From NCBI RefSeq assembly GCF_005780165.1, contig NZ_VAUV01000008.1, forward strand, positions 248,001-312,000: a DNA stretch of 64,000 nt, in the 5' to 3' direction. How positions within the stretch are numbered: the first letter of the stretch is position 1; each line of letters opens with the position of its first letter. A program made the translations under genes and the position numbers. A model generated the notes under the pieces. That model had not been told where the DNA came from and made no database searches. It saw nothing but the letters and a program-made list of their open reading frames with translations. This document shows, piece by piece, positions 1 to 13,151 of the stretch. The DNA comes from Phragmitibacter flavus (lineage in GTDB: Bacteria; Verrucomicrobiota; Verrucomicrobiia; Verrucomicrobiales; Verrucomicrobiaceae).

Positions 1-3000
1 ATCATGTCGCGGAACTCGATCTTACCACCGCGTTCGGTGATGATCGGCACGTTGTAAGGATCCCAAGTGACCACGGTCTCGCCTTTCTTGACCTTGTCGC
101 CCTCGGGTTTGGCGATGATGGCGCCAAGAACCAGTTTGTGCGATTCCAGTTCGCGGCCGTTGTCGTCGTGAATGCTGACGGTGCCGTTCTTGTTGAGAGC
201 GATCCAGCCTTCGGCGGTTTGCACCACGCGCATTTCGTTGAATTTGAGCGTTCCGGCGTTTTTGGAAACGATGATCGGTTTTTTGAACGCACCGGAAGCA
301 ACCCCACCAACGTGGAAGGTTCGCATGGTGAGCTGCGTTCCTGGTTCGCCAATCGACTGGGCGGCGACGATACCGACCGCTTCCCCGATTTTGACGGGGC
401 GGCTGGTGGCGAGGCTGAGGCCGTAACACTTGGAGCAGCAACCGCGCTTGCTTTCGCAGGTGAGCACGGAGCGGATCTTGAGTTTTTCGACACCGATTTT
501 CGTGAGCGAGTCGGCGCAGACTTCGTCGATGAGCTGATTGACCTGAACGATGTATTCGTCTTTGACCAGCGGGTTATGGACGGACTCACAGGAGACGCGG
601 CCATAAATACGGGTTTTGAGGTCGACCACTTCTTCGTCACCTTGATAGATGGAGGCGAGGGTGATGCCGTTGACGGTGCCGCAATCTTCTTCGGTAACAA
701 TGACGTCCTGTGCCACGTCGACCAGTTTACGGGTCATGTAGCCGGAGTCAGCAGTTTTGAGAGCGGTGTCGGAAAGACCTTTACGGGCACCGTGGGTGGA
801 GATGAAATATTCCAACACGGTCAGACCTTCACGGAAGTTCGACGTAATGGGCTGTTCGATGATCTCGCCCGAAGGTTTGGCCATCAAACCACGCATCCCG
901 GAGAGCTGCTTGATCTGGGTCTGGTTACCACGGGCACCGGAGGTGACCATGATGTAGAGCGGGTTGTGCAGTTTTTTGCCTTCATTGTATTCCAGGGTGC
1001 GGAACACTTCTTTGGAAATCTCTTCACCAGCACCGGTCCAAATGTCGATGACCTTCTGCTGACGTTCACCGTTGGTGATGATACCACGCTTGTATTGTTT
1101 CTCGACGACATCGACTTCACCACGAGCACGGGCGAGGGTCTTGTATTTGGCGTCGGGAATCACCATGTCAGTGATACCAATCGAACAACCGGAGCGCATG
1201 GCTTCGCGGAAGCCGAGCGTTTTGAGGCGGTCGAGGGCGGCAACGGTCTCCTGGTGACCGGAGCGCTGGAAGCAGCGCCAAATGAGGTCGGAGAGTTGTT
1301 TTTTGCCAACGGTGTTGTTGTAGAATCCGAGTTCTTCAGGCCAGATTTCGCTGAAACGCACGCGACCAGGGGTTGTCTCGATGACGGCCTTGGTCGGGTC
1401 GCCATAAGTGCGGCCTTTGGTCTGGTAGTCAGGGTTGCGGTAAAGGATCTTCTGGTTGACCTCGACGGAGTTTTCGCTGAGCGCGAACTCCACTTCGCTT
1501 GGATCGTTGAACAGAGGACGGCGGGCCTGGACGGCTTTCGGATCAGCTCCTGGAAGTTCACGCAAATAGGTAAGCGCAAAGCAGCCGAGGGGAATGTCCT
1601 GGGAAGGGGTGTTGACGGGCTTGCCGGATGCAGGGCTGAACAGGTTGTTCGGCGCAAGCATGAGCAGGCGGGCTTCCATCTGAGCTTCGATGGAAAGCGG
1701 CACGTGAACGGCCATTTGGTCACCATCGAAGTCGGCGTTGTAAGCCGTGCAAACGAGGGGGTGAACGCGAATGGCTTCACCTTCGATGAGTTTCGGTTCG
1801 AAGGCCTGGATGGACAAACGGTGCAGCGTAGGTGCACGGTTGAGCATGACCGGGTGACCTTTGGTGACTTCATCAAGGATGTCCCAGACTTCCGGGGTGC
1901 GGCGCTCGATCATCTTCTTGGCGGAGCGCACGGTGTGCACGAGGCCAAGCTCTTTGAGGCGGCGGATGATGAAGGGCTCAAACAACACGAGCGCCATTTT
2001 CTTCGGCAGACCGCACTGGTTGAGGGTGAGGTCGGGACCGATAACGATGACGGAACGACCGGAGTAGTCGACACGTTTGCCGAGCAAGTTCTGACGGAAA
2101 CGACCGGACTTGCCTTTGAGCATGTCGCTCATGGACTTCAACGGACGGTTGCCAGCACCGGTGACGGCGCGACCGTGACGGCCGTTGTCGAACAAGGCGT
2201 CAACGGCTTCCTGCAGCATGCGCTTTTCGTTGCGGATGATGACATCCGGGGTCTTGAGCGAGAGCAGGTTTTTGAGACGGTTGTTGCGGTTGATGACACG
2301 ACGGTAGAGGTCGTTCAAGTCGGAGGTCGCGAAACGACCGCCTTCGAGAGGCACCAACGGACGGAGGTCGGGAGGGATGACGGGAAGGACTTCCATCACC
2401 ATGTATTCCGGACGGGTGTGCGAGACGGCGAAACCCTGGCAGAGTTTCAAGCGCTTGGCGATCTTCTTGCGAAGCTGCTTGGAGCGGGTTTTGGTCATCG
2501 CTTCCTCGAGTTCCTTGACCATCTCGACGAGATTGGTCTGGGCCAGGATGTCGCGGATGGCTTCGGCGCCCATGCCGACCTTGAAGCTGTCGTCGCCGTA
2601 TTGGTCTTCGGCTTCGCGAAGTTCCATTTCGGTGAGGAGCTGGCCGCGGGTGAGCGGGGTGTTGCCTGGGCTGACGACGATGTAATCTTCGTAATAGATG
2701 ACGCGCTCAAGCGAACGGGCGGTCATGTCGAGCATGAGGCCGATGCGTGAAGGCATGCATTTGTAGAACCAGATGTGGGTGACAGGAACGGCGAGTTCGA
2801 TGTGGCCCATGCGCTCGCGACGGACGCGGCTGAGGGTCACTTCAACACCGCAGCGATCGCAGATCACGCCTTTGTGTTTGATGCGTTTATACTTGCCGCA
2901 GGCGCACTCCCAGTCCCGGGTGGGTCCGAAGATACGTTCGCAGAACAAGCCGCCTTTTTCGGGCTTGAACGTGCGGTAGTTGATGGTTTCTGGGTTCTTC

Positions 3001-3131
3001 ACTTCGCCATTGCTCCAGGACCGGATGCGGTCTGGGGAGGCGACGGTGATGGACACCATATCAAATCCGCCGGTCTTGTGCGACTCGCCGAAGAGTTCCT
3101 TCAAGTGATTGTCAAAGCTAATTTCTTGCAT
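1..3131 (-). CDS. rpoC: DNA-directed RNA polymerase subunit beta' (partial, C-terminus beyond window)
   Basis: Largest catalytic subunit of RNA polymerase. Translating the minus strand from the ATG at 3131 gives an open frame to the window edge (about 1043 codons), so the C-terminus is missing. Visible hallmarks are the N-terminal zinc finger ([13 protein letters not shown] followed by CDRCGVE, about 2825-2925) and the active-site Mg-binding motif [14 protein letters not shown] near 1693-1745, whose three Asp residues chelate the catalytic metal. It starts 31 nt after the rpoB stop and is the last visible gene of the rplKAJL-rpoBC block, so it is presumably cotranscribed with rpoB. The long plus-strand open frame over the same DNA is a composition artefact. 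Confidence 0.98.
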   Translation of the reverse strand, partial: MQEISFDNHLKELFGESHKTGGFDMVSITVASPDRIRSWSNGEVKNPETINYRTFKPEKGGLFCERIFGPTRDWECACGKYKRIKHKGVICDRCGVEVTLSRVRRERMGHIELAVPVTHIWFYKCMPSRIGLMLDMTARSLERVIYYEDYIVVSPGNTPLTRGQLLTEMELREAEDQYGDDSFKVGMGAEAIRDILAQTNLVEMVKELEEAMTKTRSKQLRKKIAKRLKLCQGFAVSHTRPEYMVMEVLPVIPPDLRPLVPLEGGRFATSDLNDLYRRVINRNNRLKNLLSLKTPDVIIRNEKRMLQEAVDALFDNGRHGRAVTGAGNRPLKSMSDMLKGKSGRFRQNLLGKRVDYSGRSVIVIGPDLTLNQCGLPKKMALVLFEPFIIRRLKELGLVHTVRSAKKMIERRTPEVWDILDEVTKGHPVMLNRAPTLHRLSIQAFEPKLIEGEAIRVHPLVCTAYNADFDGDQMAVHVPLSIEAQMEARLLMLAPNNLFSPASGKPVNTPSQDIPLGCFALTYLRELPGADPKAVQARRPLFNDPSEVEFALSENSVEVNQKILYRNPDYQTKGRTYGDPTKAVIETTPGRVRFSEIWPEELGFYNNTVGKKQLSDLIWRCFQRSGHQETVAALDRLKTLGFREAMRSGCSIGITDMVIPDAKYKTLARARGEVDVVEKQYKRGIITNGERQQKVIDIWTGAGEEISKEVFRTLEYNEGKKLHNPLYIMVTSGARGNQTQIKQLSGMRGLMAKPSGEIIEQPITSNFREGLTVLEYFISTHGARKGLSDTALKTADSGYMTRKLVDVAQDVIVTEEDCGTVNGITLASIYQGDEEVVDLKTRIYGRVSCESVHNPLVKDEYIVQVNQLIDEVCADSLTKIGVEKLKIRSVLTCESKRGCCSKCYGLSLATSRPVKIGEAVGIVAAQSIGEPGTQLTMRTFHVGGVASGAFKKPIIVSKNAGTLKFNEMRVVQTAEGWIALNKNGTVSIHDDNGRELESHKLVLGAIIAKPEGDKVKKGETVVTWDPYNVPIITERGGKIEFRDM

Positions 3132-3162
3132 GGGATGAATCGGTGGTTTGAAGGTTACTTAC

Positions 3163-7008
<3,846 letters not shown>

Positions 7009-7365
7009 AGACGGGGAGGCTGGGTGTGGCAACTACTGGACGGGGCAAAACCGGACAAACGTCCGGTGGTGAAGTGATTTGGGGCGGAGGCGATGGTGAC
7101 CGGAATGGTCAACCGTCGCCGCCTATGTCAGGAGACAGAGACAAAAAGACCCACGGTTGCTGTTGCAGCCGCGGTGGTCACGCAAAGTTGCTTGATCGAC
7201 GTTGACACTGTGGACCAAACGGAAGCGAGCCTGGGGAACGCGGGGTTTGGAGCAGTGAGTCGAAAGGGGCAGCATTTGCGGATGTTGATCTTCTTTGATG
7301 AGGATTGGCACTGCGCCGCCGCGATGGCGACGCAGCACAAGTTGGGACTTTGCGAAAACGCGAAA
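7009..7365 (-). other. rplL-rpoB intergenic region
   Basis: A 357-bp gap without a convincing gene, unusual inside an otherwise tightly packed operon. In E. coli the equivalent rplL-rpoB spacer holds a partial terminator and an RNase III site that sets the ribosomal-protein:polymerase ratio; a similar role here is inference. Short minus-strand open frames (for example 7123-7338) resemble no family I know and are not annotated. Confidence 0.45.
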
Positions 7366-7746
7366 TTATTTGATTTCTGCTTTGGCGCCGGCTGCTTCGA
7401 TCTTTTTCTTGATCTCTTCAGCGACTTCCTTGGTAACACCTTGAGCGAGAGGCTGAGGAGCTTTTTCGACAAGGGCTTTGGCTTCAGCAAGGCCGAGGCC
7501 AGGAACCACTGCGCGAACTTCTTTAATCGCGGCGATTTTGTTGGAGCCAGCGTCGGTGAGGATGACGTCGAATTCGGTCTTCTCAGCAACGGCTTCAGCA
7601 GGGCCGGCGGCACCACCAGCGGCGGCAACGGCGACAGGAGCTGCGGCGCTAACGCCCCATTTGTCTTCAAGAGTTTTCACAAGTTCAGCGACTTCCAGGA
7701 CGGTAAGGGCGCTGAGTTCATCTACGAGTTTGGTAAGGTCTGCCAT
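7366..7746 (-). CDS. rplL: 50S ribosomal protein L7/L12
   Basis: Stalk protein of the large ribosomal subunit that recruits translation GTPases, 126 aa, matching the usual length. The N-terminal dimerisation domain begins [18 protein letters not shown]. It is followed by an Ala/Gly/Val-rich hinge ([19 protein letters not shown]) and the C-terminal factor-binding domain (EKTEFDVIL through [19 protein letters not shown]). The open frame extends 12 codons upstream, but the ATG at 7746 gives the canonical start. It follows rplJ in the standard order, with a 178-bp gap. Confidence 0.97.
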   Translation of the reverse strand: MADLTKLVDELSALTVLEVAELVKTLEDKWGVSAAAPVAVAAAGGAAGPAEAVAEKTEFDVILTDAGSNKIAAIKEVRAVVPGLGLAEAKALVEKAPQPLAQGVTKEVAEEIKKKIEAAGAKAEIK

Positions 7747-7924
7747 AATATTATCTTTCAGTGTGTCCGTTGGGCGAAGCATCGCTCATTTTAAGGTCAG
7801 CAGCCGCTGATCCGGCAAGGAACTGGGTTGGTATTTTAACGGTTCAAACAGCGGTGAAGCTGCTATCTGATCAAAGGGTTGGAATAATCGATTAGAAATT
7901 TCAAATTTGAGATCTGAAATCTCC

Positions 7925-8440
7925 TTAAGCGGCTTTGTCGGCCTTGGCTTGAAGAACGCGTGCCAGGGAGGCGGCGGGTTCGTTGAGCAAACGGACGAGC
8001 GTGCTGGCCGGGGCTTGAAGGGTTCCAAGCAATTTGGCAAGCAAGATTTCGCGGGAAGGAAGATCGGCAAGAGCCTGGACGCCGGATGGCTCAAGGTATT
8101 GGCCGTCAAGCACACCACCTTTAACTTCGGGCTTCTGGAACTCTTTGGCGAAGGTCTTCATGACCTTGGCGGCAGCGCAGACGTCTTTTTCACCAGTCAC
8201 AAAAGCGGACTGACCGGAGAGCACGCTGGCGAGCTTCTCTGGGTAACCGGCTTGTTCGGATGCTTTACGCACCAGGGTGTTTTTGTAGACGTGAAGCTCG
8301 GCACCAGCACCGCGAAGGCGCTTGCGGAGTTCGTCGAATTTATCCACGGTCAGCCCGGTGTAGTCCACCACAAGCAAGAACGGCGAAGCGTTCACCTTCT
8401 CAAGAAGGGCCGCAATCATCTCTGTTTTTTCAGCTTTCAT
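7925..8440 (-). CDS. rplJ: 50S ribosomal protein L10
   Basis: Anchors L7/L12 dimers to the ribosome. It is 171 aa with the expected N-terminal domain (FLLVVDYTGLTVDKFDELR, VYKNTLVRKA) and a C-terminal helix that binds L12. Only 19 nt separate it from the rplA stop codon, so there is no room for a long separate L10 leader; any L10-L12 autoregulatory site would have to overlap rplA or lie in the rplJ-rplL gap. Confidence 0.97.
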   Translation of the reverse strand: MKAEKTEMIAALLEKVNASPFLLVVDYTGLTVDKFDELRKRLRGAGAELHVYKNTLVRKASEQAGYPEKLASVLSGQSAFVTGEKDVCAAAKVMKTFAKEFQKPEVKGGVLDGQYLEPSGVQALADLPSREILLAKLLGTLQAPASTLVRLLNEPAASLARVLQAKADKAA

Positions 8441-8459
8441 CGTTGGTAGATTCTAAAGG

Positions 8460-9167
8460 TTAGGCAGCGGATTTGACGTATTTGGCGACATCCAAAGGAA
8501 GCGCAGGGGACATGGTGCCGGTGAGGGTGATGTTCTGGATGAACTTGCCTCTGGCGGTGGCGGGACGGGCGCGAACGACTGCGTCGATCAGGGCCTGGCC
8601 GTTTTGAGCGAGCTGCTCAGGAGTGAAAGCGGTTTTGCCGATGGCGGCGGCGATGTTGCCACCTTTGTCGAGTTTGAAGTCGGCGCGGCCTGCCTTGACG
8701 GCGTTGACCGCAGCAGCAGTGTCGTCGGTGACGGTGCCGGTTTTTGGGTTGGGCATCAAACCGCGAGGTCCGAGTTGTTTACCCAATTTACGAACTTCCA
8801 CCATGGCGGCAGGAGTGGCGATGGCGACGTCGAAGTTGGTGAAACCTTCTTTGACTTTGGCAATCAGGTCTTCGAAACCAACAAACTCAGCACCCGCAGC
8901 TTTGGCGGCGTCGGCAGCGTCGCCCACGGCGAACACGGCGACTTTGACGCTTTTGCCGGAACCGTTGGGGAGCGGGCAGGTGCCGCGAACCATCTGGTCG
9001 GATTTGCGTGGATCAACGCCAAGACGGAATGAGAGCGTGACACTCTGGTCGAACTTGGTGGCGGGAAGTTTTTTGAGGAGTTCAGCGGCTTCTTCAAGCG
9101 TGAACTTCTTGTCCGCCGGGATCATCTCGGCGGCCTTCTTGTATCGTTTGCTGCGTTTTTGGCTCAT
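8460..9167 (-). CDS. rplA: 50S ribosomal protein L1
   Basis: Component of the ribosomal L1 stalk and, in many bacteria, translational repressor of its own operon. It is 235 aa, normal for the family. Visible family blocks are MSQKRSKRYKKAAE at the start, the LGPRGLMPNPKTGTV motif in the middle (about 8740-8790), and the C-terminal FIQNITLTGTMSPALPLD. It is followed closely by rplJ and preceded by rplK with a gap of about 100 bp. Confidence 0.98.
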   Translation of the reverse strand: MSQKRSKRYKKAAEMIPADKKFTLEEAAELLKKLPATKFDQSVTLSFRLGVDPRKSDQMVRGTCPLPNGSGKSVKVAVFAVGDAADAAKAAGAEFVGFEDLIAKVKEGFTNFDVAIATPAAMVEVRKLGKQLGPRGLMPNPKTGTVTDDTAAAVNAVKAGRADFKLDKGGNIAAAIGKTAFTPEQLAQNGQALIDAVVRARPATARGKFIQNITLTGTMSPALPLDVAKYVKSAA

Positions 9168-9266
9168 GTTTGGGATGCAGTATTAGCGAATCGTTGTTTC
9201 AGGACTCTCCTGCTTGGTTGGGATTACGGATTTGAAATTTGAGATCTCAGATTTGAGATGCTTCGC

Positions 9267-9692
9267 TCAGTCAATGATCTCGATACCCATCTGACGGGCG
9301 GTGCCGGCCATGATGCGGGTGGCGGTTTCGAGGTCGCTGGTGTTCATGTCTTCGATCTTCAACTTGGTCACGTCGCGAAGCTGGGCTTTGGTGAGCTTGG
9401 CCACTTTAACTTTGTTGGGCTCTTTGGAACCAGAAGCAAGGTTGGCGGCTTTCTTCAGGAGCACGGAAGCAGGTGGCTGCTTGGTGATGAAGGTGAAGCT
9501 TTTGTCCTTATAAACGGAGATGACGGTTGGTAGAATGTCACCGGCGACTTTTTGGGTGGCGGCGTTGAACTCTTTGCAGAAGGCCATGATGTTCACACCA
9601 GCCTGACCGAGGGCAGGACCGATGGGTGGCGCTGGGTTGGCGGCGCCGGCTTTGATCTGGAGTTTGATTTGTTTGACGACTTCTTTGGCCAT
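9267..9692 (-). CDS. rplK: 50S ribosomal protein L11
   Basis: Part of the GTPase-associated centre of the 50S subunit. It is 141 aa, exactly the usual length, with the N-terminal [20 protein letters not shown] motif and the rRNA-binding C-terminal domain ending in [16 protein letters not shown]. It sits between nusG and rplA in the conserved nusG-rplK-rplA order. Confidence 0.98.
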   Translation of the reverse strand: MAKEVVKQIKLQIKAGAANPAPPIGPALGQAGVNIMAFCKEFNAATQKVAGDILPTVISVYKDKSFTFITKQPPASVLLKKAANLASGSKEPNKVKVAKLTKAQLRDVTKLKIEDMNTSDLETATRIMAGTARQMGIEIID

Positions 9693-9752
9693 AATGCAGG
9701 AGTGTGAACGTTGAAGGAGTAAAGGGGGGCGAGGTTGGTTGGGGGGCTTAAC

Positions 9753-10322
9753 TTAGGCTTTTTCGACCTGCCAGTATTCGAGGTCCACCGGAGTGGAGCG
9801 CCCGAAGATGTTGACGGCCACGCGCAGCAGGCCGCGGTCGGGGTCGATTTCTTCGATGATGCCGGTCTGGCTTTCGAAAGGACCATCGGCCACACGAACG
9901 TTGTCTCCGACGGAGAACATGACCTTCGGTTTGACACCTTCTTCACGGTCACGGACCTGGGCGAGGAGGCTCTCCACTTCTTTCGGACGAAGCGGAATCG
10001 GATGATCTTTGGTGCCGGCGAAATTGAGGAAACCATCGGTCTCCTTGATGAAGTGCCAGGTTTTGACGACCGGCTTGTTGTTCTCGTCGAGCAACCACAT
10101 GTTGGCGAGGATATAGCCAGGAAACACTTTGCGGGTCGTTTCGCTGCGCTTGCCCTTTTTGACTTCGGCAACGCGTTCGGTGGGGACAACGACCTCAAAA
10201 ACCAGGTCGCTCATCTCCTCGGTGGCGATGCGGCGCTCCATGTTTTCACGCACACGCTGCTCCAATCCGGCACGGACGTGGAGCACATACCACTGGTCTT
10301 TGGGTTCTGGGATGGCGGGCAT
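9753..10322 (-). CDS. nusG: transcription termination/antitermination factor NusG
   Basis: Binds RNA polymerase and modulates elongation, Rho termination and transcription-translation coupling. It is 189 aa. The NGN domain is recognisable (WYVLHVRAGLEQRVREN, FPGYILANMWL), followed by a KOW domain (FSVGDNVRVADGPFESQTGIIEEID). Direct neighbours secE and rplK confirm the assignment by context. Confidence 0.97.
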   Translation of the reverse strand: MPAIPEPKDQWYVLHVRAGLEQRVRENMERRIATEEMSDLVFEVVVPTERVAEVKKGKRSETTRKVFPGYILANMWLLDENNKPVVKTWHFIKETDGFLNFAGTKDHPIPLRPKEVESLLAQVRDREEGVKPKVMFSVGDNVRVADGPFESQTGIIEEIDPDRGLLRVAVNIFGRSTPVDLEYWQVEKA

Positions 10323-10347
10323 GGTGGTTTTCGGAGCCGAAAGTTGA

Positions 10348-10557
10348 TTAGCTGATGAAGAACTGGAAAAATTTGCGCATCACGAAGTCGAAAGACGCAG
10401 TGAATGCCGCAAGGATGATCATGGCGATGAGCACCACGGTGGTGGCGTCAGTGAGTTCCTTGTAGCGAGCGAACCCTTTTTCTTTGGGGTCCCAAGGCCA
10501 GGTGGCTTTTCTGAGCTCAGCCCAGACTTCGGAGAAGTAGCGCGATACACGGTTCAT
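10348..10557 (-). CDS. secE: preprotein translocase subunit SecE
   Basis: Small essential subunit of the SecYEG channel, 69 aa. It has the short single-helix form: an amphipathic stretch (SEVWAELRKATWPW) followed by one C-terminal membrane segment (TTVVLIAMIILAAFTASFDFV). The frame stays open upstream into the tRNA-Trp gene, so the ATG at 10557 (MNRVSRYFSEVW) is taken as the true start. It sits 33 nt after the tRNA-Trp 3' end. Confidence 0.93.
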   Translation of the reverse strand: MNRVSRYFSEVWAELRKATWPWDPKEKGFARYKELTDATTVVLIAMIILAAFTASFDFVMRKFFQFFIS

Positions 10558-10589
10558 TTTTTCGTCAAGCAAAGAGCAAATTACAAGGT

Positions 10590-10665
10590 TGGCACGCCAG
10601 GTAGGACTCGAACCTACAACCAATGGTTTTGGAGACCACTACTCTACCAATTGAGCTACTGACGT
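10590..10665 (-). tRNA. tRNA-Trp (anticodon CCA)
   Basis: The minus-strand sequence folds as a complete cloverleaf: acceptor ACGTCAG/CTGGCGT with a G-T pair, D-arm GCTC/GAGT, anticodon stem GTGGT/ACCAT with loop CTCCAAA, and T-arm GTAGG-TTCGAGT-CCTAC. The discriminator is G and the terminal CCA is genomically encoded. The anticodon CCA at 10630-10632 decodes UGG. Position between tuf and secE is a common bacterial arrangement. Confidence 0.97.
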
Positions 10666-10745
10666 GTTGAAGACTTGACGGAATGCTCAGGATAAATTGA
10701 AAGATTTAAATTGCAAGATTTTATGCCATTACCGGGCGACAAGAG

Positions 10746-10774
10746 CGCCGCAGGACTTTTTGAGCCCTGCGGCG
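10746..10774 (-). terminator. hairpin downstream of tuf
   Basis: A perfect 9-bp stem (CGCCGCAGG / CCTGCGGCG) with an 11-nt loop lies 22 nt past the tuf stop codon. There is no T-tract on the minus strand, so it may act as a processing or pause hairpin between tuf and tRNA-Trp rather than a strong intrinsic terminator. Confidence 0.55.
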
Positions 10775-10796
10775 GCATCACCCAAACGGCTTAAAA

Positions 10797-11981
10797 TCAA
10801 TCGAGGATGTTGGCAACGCGGCCTGCGCCGACGGTGCGTCCACCTTCGCGGATGGCGAATTTGTCAGCTTTGTCCATGGCGATCGGAGTGATGAGCTCGA
10901 TTTCAACGGTCACGTTGTCACCAGGCATCACCATTTCAACGCCATCAGGAAGCTTGACGGTGCCAGTCACGTCCGTGGTGCGGAAGTAGAACTGTGGACG
11001 ATAGTTGCTGAAGAAAGGCGTGTGACGGCCACCTTCGTCCTTGGAAAGGACGTAGACTTCGGCTTGGAATTTGCGGTGTGGCTTCACGGAACCGGGCTTG
11101 GCAATAACCTGGCCGCGCTCGATGTCGTTTTTCTTGATGCCACGAAGGAGAAGACCAACGTTGTCGCCAGCACGACCTTCGTCGAGAAGCTTGCGGAACA
11201 TTTCGATGTCAGTGACGGTCGTTTTGACGGTGTCACGGATGCCGATGATTTCGACTTCGGACATCTTTTTCACGATGCCACGCTCCACACGGCCGGTGCA
11301 AACGGTGCCACGACCTTCGATCGCGAACACGTCTTCAACTGGCATCAGGAAGTCCTGGTCAATCGGGCGCTCAGGGAGCGGGATGTAGGAGTCAACGGCT
11401 TCCATCAATTTGTAGATGTTGGCCTTCTGTTCGGCGTCACCTTCAAGAGCCTTGAGGGCGGAACCTTTGACGATCGGAATGTCGTCGCCAGGGAATTCAT
11501 ACTTGCTGAGGAGTTCGCGAACTTCCATTTCGACGAGGTCGAGGAGTTCTGCGTCGTCCACCATGTCCACTTTGTTCATGAACACGACAAGAGCGGGAAC
11601 GCCGACCTGACGGGCAAGAAGGATGTGCTCACGGGTCTGAGGCATGGGGCCGTCAGCGGAGGAAACGACAAGGATGCCGCCGTCCATTTGCGCTGCACCG
11701 GTGATCATGTTTTTGACGTAGTCAGCGTGCCCTGGGCAGTCGACGTGCGCATAGTGACGATTTTCGGTTTCGTATTCAACGTGAGCCGTGTTGATCGTGA
11801 TGCCGCGCTCTTTTTCTTCTGGAGCTGCGTCGATCTCGTCATACTTTTTCGCCTGGGCGAAACCTTTTTCGGCCAAGGTGTTCGTGATGGCGGCGGTCAG
11901 CGTGGTTTTGCCGTGGTCAACGTGGCCAATCGTGCCGATGTTGACGTGTGGTTTGTTCCTCTGGAAAGCTTCTTTAGCCAT
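10797..11981 (-). CDS. tuf: elongation factor Tu
   Basis: Delivers aminoacyl-tRNA to the ribosome. It is 394 aa, the standard length. GTPase motifs are all present: G1 GHVDHGKT, G3 [13 protein letters not shown]4 NKVD, and the G5 region GSALKALEG. Domains II and III follow, ending in the conserved [15 protein letters not shown]. It lies between tRNA-Thr and tRNA-Trp. Confidence 0.99.
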   Translation of the reverse strand: MAKEAFQRNKPHVNIGTIGHVDHGKTTLTAAITNTLAEKGFAQAKKYDEIDAAPEEKERGITINTAHVEYETENRHYAHVDCPGHADYVKNMITGAAQMDGGILVVSSADGPMPQTREHILLARQVGVPALVVFMNKVDMVDDAELLDLVEMEVRELLSKYEFPGDDIPIVKGSALKALEGDAEQKANIYKLMEAVDSYIPLPERPIDQDFLMPVEDVFAIEGRGTVCTGRVERGIVKKMSEVEIIGIRDTVKTTVTDIEMFRKLLDEGRAGDNVGLLLRGIKKNDIERGQVIAKPGSVKPHRKFQAEVYVLSKDEGGRHTPFFSNYRPQFYFRTTDVTGTVKLPDGVEMVMPGDNVTVEIELITPIAMDKADKFAIREGGRTVGAGRVANILD

Positions 11982-12045
11982 GGTGTTGGGTTGTGATTAA
12001 TGCACGTTTGGGTTTGGAGAGACTGAGCGCGAATCTGAGGGCCGA

Positions 12046-12120
12046 TGGAGCTCGTGAAGGGACTTGAACCCTTGACCTCGTCCTTACCAAGGACGTGCTC
12101 TACCACTGAGCTACACGAGC
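12046..12120 (-). tRNA. tRNA-Thr (anticodon GGT)
   Basis: Complete cloverleaf on the minus strand: acceptor GCTCGTG/CACGAGC, D-arm GCTC-AGTGGTA-GAGC, anticodon stem CGTCC/GGACG with loop TTGGTAA (anticodon GGT), and T-arm AAGGG-TTCAAGT-CCCTT. The discriminator is T and the CCA end is encoded. It lies 64 nt upstream of tuf and is probably cotranscribed. Confidence 0.97.
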
Positions 12121-12318
12121 GCACCACTTGCCGTAGAAACGCCTAACTTCAGCGGTAAAAACCAGAAAAATTGCAACCGCACCCCGAGGCGCAAAGACAA
12201 AAATTTCCCGCTTTTACCGAAAAAGTGGGGGGCAACCTAATGGTGTTACAGGTTCTGTCAAAAAAATTTCAAAAAAACTTTGAAGTATTTCACGTGGTGG
12301 GACAGACGGGGCATAGTT

Positions 12319-12921
12319 TCACGCGGGACGCTTCATTTCGAACATGTCGCGGGTGCGGGCATACCAGCCGGGACTTTGCATGCGAGCGATGGGATGATAG
12401 TTGGCCGGATCGATCAGCCAGCTCCCTGGACTGAAGATGCCGTCGCGGACATGAACGCGGAGAACTTCGCCGATGATCAACCGATTATCGCCAATCTCGA
12501 GGATGCCCCAGCTTTTGCATTCGAGCGAAGCGGGCGCTTCCGCAATGCGGGGTGGTTTGACCACCGATGAAGCAACGGCGGTGAGTCCGGCATGTTCAAG
12601 CTCGTTCTGACCGGGCGGCAGGGTCGCGGCACAGAGGTTCATCTGCTCCATGATGCCTTCATCGACCAGATTGACGACAAATTCATGCGTGAGCCGAATG
12701 TTGCGGGCGGTGTCCTTGGGGACTCCAGGCTCGCGGTCGCCGGGACAGATGCCGACAATAGGCGGGCTGTCGCCGAGCACGTTAAAGAAGCTGAACGGGG
12801 CGGCGTTGATGCGTCCCTCGGGATCGATGGTGGTGGTCAACGCGATAGGGCGCGGAGTGACCAGCCCCGCTAGGATCGAGTAGGCGTCTTCGCGATGGGG
12901 GCCGGTGAGATCGATTTCCAT
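12319..12921 (-). CDS. flavin reductase-like (FMN-binding split-barrel) protein
   Basis: About 200 aa from the ATG at 12921 (MEIDLTGPHREDAYSIL); the frame is open much further upstream, but those codons resemble nothing. The sequence shows the pattern of the flavin-reductase/flavoredoxin split barrel: LVTPRPIALTTTIDPEGRINAAPFS near the N-terminus, then NVLGDSPPIVGICPG and KDTARNI, features that bind FMN phosphate in this family. Members reduce flavin for partner monooxygenases or are NAD(P)H:acceptor reductases; the specific partner here is unknown. It is divergent from the dehydrogenase gene at 13152 with a 230-bp shared spacer, so joint regulation with that operon is possible but unproven. 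Confidence 0.8.
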   Translation of the reverse strand: MEIDLTGPHREDAYSILAGLVTPRPIALTTTIDPEGRINAAPFSFFNVLGDSPPIVGICPGDREPGVPKDTARNIRLTHEFVVNLVDEGIMEQMNLCAATLPPGQNELEHAGLTAVASSVVKPPRIAEAPASLECKSWGILEIGDNRLIIGEVLRVHVRDGIFSPGSWLIDPANYHPIARMQSPGWYARTRDMFEMKRPA

Positions 12922-13151
12922 GTTTAGCTTTACGCCTTGCAGAATTGACGCGCACCCAAAGAATTGGGGTGATTCACCAAGTCTCTCGCGGCGAGGTGTT
13001 GTAGGGGTCGGAGGGCGCAGGTTGTCGGCAACGGTCAATGTTTTCCATTGATGGTTATGTTTAAGGAGATAAGCGTAACTTCTTAAAACTCGGCAGGAGA
13101 TGTTAGAAATCCGGCCCTCCCGAACCGCCAAAACTCCCTTTTTTGTCATCC

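Noticed and set aside
138-2750. 870-codon plus-strand open frame opposite rpoC
   Set aside because: Antisense to a highly conserved gene; the long frame is a by-product of codon bias in GC-rich DNA and its translation resembles no protein.
11897-12127. Minus-strand frame across tRNA-Thr and the tuf start
   Set aside because: Its codons translate the tRNA gene and the 5' end of tuf in another frame.
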